From positions 1 through 8,010 of the forward strand of contig PNNU01000137.1 in assembly GCA_013824385.1 (NCBI GenBank): a stretch of DNA of 8,010 bases. Direction: 5' to 3'. Positions within the stretch are counted from its first letter, which is position 1. Every line of letters begins with the position of its first letter. This DNA comes from Anaerolinea sp. Lineage in GTDB: Bacteria; Chloroflexota; Anaerolineae; Anaerolineales; Anaerolineaceae. The notes below the pieces were generated by a model, which was not told the origin of the DNA, searched no databases, and worked only from the letters and a program-made list of their open reading frames with translations. Made by a program: the position numbers and the translations under genes. Positions 5,426-8,010 of this stretch are shown piece by piece.

Positions 5426-7537
5426 ATGGCAGAAATACAAACTCCAAATAGCTTTCCAAAATTGAGCTTTGTTTTCAAACTCGGCTCGCTCCTTTCCATA
5501 CTTGCATTACTCCTTGGTTTTTTAGTTTTCAATATTTTTATTCCAGGAGTCATCAAATACCTTGCGTTCAATATTTTTTATGTAATTCTTCCAGGATATT
5601 TTTTAGTAAAATTACTGAGAGTGAACACTTCCGAAAAAGCATCTGAAACAGTTGTCTATTCCATCGCGTTCGGCATCGCGATAACAATAATTTCCTATTA
5701 TTTCTGCTATTTATCCGGTTTCAGAATTGGCCTATATTTTATTGGCCCGATTCTGTCATTGGCGGCATTGGCACACTTGGTTAAAAATGAAAAATTTAGA
5801 GACTTCAAAAAAACCATTACCTTCGATCATGGGCTTTTCTTCATCGTTTCATCCATACTTTTTCTCTCCTTCCTGGGCCTCAGCCTTCGCAATCTACCTC
5901 CCGATATGACTGGAATTTCAAGCATCTATCAGGATTTGCTCTGGACCATCGGGAATACTGATTCGTTAACCAGATCTTTCCCGGTTTTTGACAGCCGATT
6001 CTCAGGCCTGGAATTAAACTATCATTACTTTGTGTTCATTTTCAGATCAGTCACATCCTATGTCACCGGCATTTCATCAGAAAGACTGTTTTTCGTTTAC
6101 TCTCCATTTCTGATGCTTCCGTTTCTCGTATTATCGATATATGTGTTTGCTCAAACGGTCTTCAACAATATCAACAAAAGTACATTCTTTGTTTGGACCT
6201 TCCTTTTCACAGGATGCGCCAGCATGATGTACCTGTTTTTCAACCCTCTTGGATTATTCATCAATGTAACAATCCTAGATTTAATCATGTTGCCTAATGG
6301 GGTCGACCTAGGCATCCCGACGATACTTATGCTTGCGAGTTTGCTCATCAAGACATACAGAAATGGAACATTCACTGCAGGTGAAGCTATCGCTATTGCA
6401 GTATTAACAGCAATGCTCACTGGAGCCAAAGCCCCCTTTTCGGTAATGGTAGTCGGCACATTGTTTGGAATGTTTGCAATAAGCCTTTTCTCGAAGCAAC
6501 AATTACGCCATAATTTCAAATTACTATCAATAGCCCTCGTGGCATTTCTAGCCGTGTATTTGCCCACTATGGCCAGCGGTGGCAGCGACAGCATTCACAT
6601 TGCCCCCGGAGTAACCGTTCTGAACACGGCTTTCGGAAGCATCATCAAGAAAACTCTTGAACTATTTCATTTATCAAATTCCAATTCCCTTCAATTATTG
6701 CTTTCAAATCTGGCAACGCCTTTTCACTTTATACTATTTTTACCATTTGTCGCCGCACCTTTCATTTTCTGGTTCGTTGTAAAAATCAAATATTTTAAAA
6801 CAATCAAACAAGAAGAACTGCTAATTGGTGGGTTTGCCATTTCTGGAATGTGTGGATACTATTTATTATCAGTCGATGGCAATAGTCAACTCTACTTCAT
6901 TTTCGGCGCAACTGCTTTTCTACAAGCGTGTGCTTTTCTATGGCTTTTCGACAATTTCAACAAGCTTCCCAAATTCTTTAAAACTACAATCATTTCGCTT
7001 TTCATTATTGCTTCTATATCATCATTTTCATTGTTCGCAAGAACATCATTCGATGGACTTCGCGTAGCCTATTCTGCCCTGACAAATAGAAACGCCGATG
7101 CCAATCCCAGTATCAATGCAATCACAAAGGCAGAATATGAGGGAATGATTTGGTTGAAGAAAAATGTCCAAGATGATGAAATCATTGCGGCAGACAGGCA
7201 TTATTCCGTGGCTCCCAAACCAGGTCATATCCCCACTCCAAACGATGGTGCCAGGTACTATTACTACTCCGCTTATTCAGGGAAGCAGATTTTTCTCGAG
7301 GGTTGGGCCTATACTCCCAGGTCCCCTGAAATGCGCAAACGAATACTGGAGCGTTACAGGCTCAACGAAGAATTTTACAACCCATCGAATCCCAATCGAG
7401 TCGAGTTGATGAAAGCAAACAATATCAAATATCTCGTCGTTTCCCGATTCAGTCATCCTGGCTTGAGATTCAACGACCCCCAATTGAAAATGGAATTTGA
7501 AAACGCAGATATAGCAATCTACAAATTGCTTGATTAG
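5426..7537 (+). CDS. Large polytopic membrane protein, probable GT-C-type glycosyltransferase or glycan-handling protein
   Basis: The 703-residue protein has about 13-15 hydrophobic segments between residues 17 and 537 (for example 20-40, 43-63, 75-95, 135-152, 220-243, 320-354, 432-452, 520-537). A soluble domain of about 165 residues follows. Between the fifth and later segments lies a long loop with acidic residues and YQDLLWTIGNTDSL (168-181) then LNYHYF (197-202), like the first periplasmic loop of GT-C enzymes, which carries catalytic acids. TGAKAP (332-337) is another motif-like spot. The C-terminal part has EGMIWLKKN (572-580), YYYYSAYSGKQIFLEGW (611-627) and IKYLVVSRF (667-675), a pattern seen in uncharacterised membrane proteins related to the GT39/ArnT and YfhO groups. 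DNA is AT-rich like the preceding GT2 gene. Start ATG 5426 has GGAAAG 7 nt upstream. Transfer of a lipid-linked sugar in the periplasm is the best guess; a Wzy-like polymerase role is possible. Confidence 0.75.
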   Translation: MAEIQTPNSFPKLSFVFKLGSLLSILALLLGFLVFNIFIPGVIKYLAFNIFYVILPGYFLVKLLRVNTSEKASETVVYSIAFGIAITIISYYFCYLSGFRIGLYFIGPILSLAALAHLVKNEKFRDFKKTITFDHGLFFIVSSILFLSFLGLSLRNLPPDMTGISSIYQDLLWTIGNTDSLTRSFPVFDSRFSGLELNYHYFVFIFRSVTSYVTGISSERLFFVYSPFLMLPFLVLSIYVFAQTVFNNINKSTFFVWTFLFTGCASMMYLFFNPLGLFINVTILDLIMLPNGVDLGIPTILMLASLLIKTYRNGTFTAGEAIAIAVLTAMLTGAKAPFSVMVVGTLFGMFAISLFSKQQLRHNFKLLSIALVAFLAVYLPTMASGGSDSIHIAPGVTVLNTAFGSIIKKTLELFHLSNSNSLQLLLSNLATPFHFILFLPFVAAPFIFWFVVKIKYFKTIKQEELLIGGFAISGMCGYYLLSVDGNSQLYFIFGATAFLQACAFLWLFDNFNKLPKFFKTTIISLFIIASISSFSLFARTSFDGLRVAYSALTNRNADANPSINAITKAEYEGMIWLKKNVQDDEIIAADRHYSVAPKPGHIPTPNDGARYYYYSAYSGKQIFLEGWAYTPRSPEMRKRILERYRLNEEFYNPSNPNRVELMKANNIKYLVVSRFSHPGLRFNDPQLKMEFENADIAIYKLLD

Positions 7538-7554
7538 CCCCTCAACCAAGCGAA

Positions 7555-8010
7555 CTATTCTCGATTTGAGAAAAAGCCAACGACTGCATCAATCACCTCA
7601 TCCTGCTGAGGCTCCAACCCGACCCACAATGGCAGTCGAACCAGGCGGTCAGACAGATCACTGGTCACGTCTAGGCTCCCCGCGGAACGCCCCACCTGCT
7701 GTCCTTTAGGCGCAGAGTGCAGCGGCACATAGTGAAACACACAGTTAATCCCTGCAGCCTTCATGGCCGCGATATAGGCGGTTCGAACCTCGAGGTTTCG
7801 CAGCAACAAATAGTACATGTGAGCGTTGTGGGTGCATCCCTCCGGTAGGATGGGCCTGCGGACCTTGCCGGCGTTCTCCAGTTCAGCAAAGGCAGCATGA
7901 TACCGCTCCCATATCGCCAGTCGCCGATCGGTAATGGCGTCAGCCTCTTCCATCTGCCCCCACAGAAAGGCCGCGATCATTTCGCTGGGCAGATACGAGG
8001 ATCCGATATC
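7555..8010 (-). CDS. wecE: dTDP-4-amino-4,6-dideoxygalactose transaminase (WecE/RffA), C-terminal part
   Basis: The minus-strand frame enters from the right edge (its N-terminal part is outside) and stops at TAG (7557-7555), giving 151 residues, about 40% of the usual 376. It belongs to the DegT/DnrJ/EryC1/StrS family of PLP-dependent sugar aminotransferases. The first visible residues DIGSSYLPSE and then LAIWERYH, HNAHMYYLLLR, VFHYVPLHSAP and RLVRLPLW follow E. coli WecE closely in order and spacing. The PLP lysine lies beyond the window. WecE converts dTDP-4-keto-6-deoxyglucose to dTDP-4-amino-4,6-dideoxygalactose in the cytoplasm, a precursor for O-antigen or enterobacterial common antigen-like glycans. 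It is GC-rich, unlike the gene it converges with, whose stop lies 17 bp away. No terminator is visible between them. Confidence 0.92.
   Translation of the reverse strand, partial: DIGSSYLPSEMIAAFLWGQMEEADAITDRRLAIWERYHAAFAELENAGKVRRPILPEGCTHNAHMYYLLLRNLEVRTAYIAAMKAAGINCVFHYVPLHSAPKGQQVGRSAGSLDVTSDLSDRLVRLPLWVGLEPQQDEVIDAVVGFFSNRE

Overview
The window is part of a surface-polysaccharide (O-antigen or exopolysaccharide) biosynthesis locus from a Gram-negative-type bacterium. The flanks and the left half are GC-rich (a hand count of the line at 1501 gives 33 of 60 G+C). Positions of about 4405-7540 are clearly AT-richer (15 of 60 on the line at 5521). The sequence does not fix the genus. The sugar-nucleotide genes and the small intergenic repeats fit a proteobacterium or a PVC-group bacterium, and I would not go further.

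Layout. Positions 1-111 hold the end of an unrecognised + strand gene with an acidic, proline-rich tail. Positions 112-831 hold no intact gene but are full of structure: an exact-period 63-bp tandem array (161-412, four copies), two hairpins (474-520), a minus-strand C-terminal remnant of a UDP-sugar 6-dehydrogenase (595-692), a GC-rich hairpin (713-728), a 15-bp tandem duplication (751-780) and a probable promoter starting with TTGACA. A rightward gene run follows: a PglA/WbpU-like GT4 glycosyltransferase (832-2007), a second GT4 glycosyltransferase (2203-3327), galE (3355-4404), a GT2 glycosyltransferase (4414-5361) and a large polytopic membrane protein with a GT-C-like plan (5426-7537). 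On the minus strand, running into the right edge, is the C-terminal 151 residues of a WecE/RffA-type sugar aminotransferase (7555-8010), convergent with the membrane protein.

How the genes fit together. GalE interconverts UDP-Glc and UDP-Gal (or the N-acetyl forms), and WecE makes dTDP-4-amino-4,6-dideoxygalactose. These are activated sugars for glycan assembly. The two GT4 enzymes and the GT2 enzyme would add sugars on the cytoplasmic side to a lipid-linked oligosaccharide. The membrane protein could add a sugar, or handle the glycan, on the periplasmic side. No initiating sugar-phosphate transferase, Wzx flippase or chain-length regulator is visible.

The locus looks mosaic. Base composition switches at the 3' end of galE, where GalE also carries an unusual tail, and switches back between the membrane protein and wecE. 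Both the dehydrogenase remnant and wecE lie on the minus strand around the plus-strand cassette, which suggests that the cassette was inserted into or replaced an older locus. I found no convincing new defence or regulatory system. The most notable items are the 63-bp array, the dehydrogenase fossil, and the AT-rich two-gene insert with its uncharacterised membrane protein.
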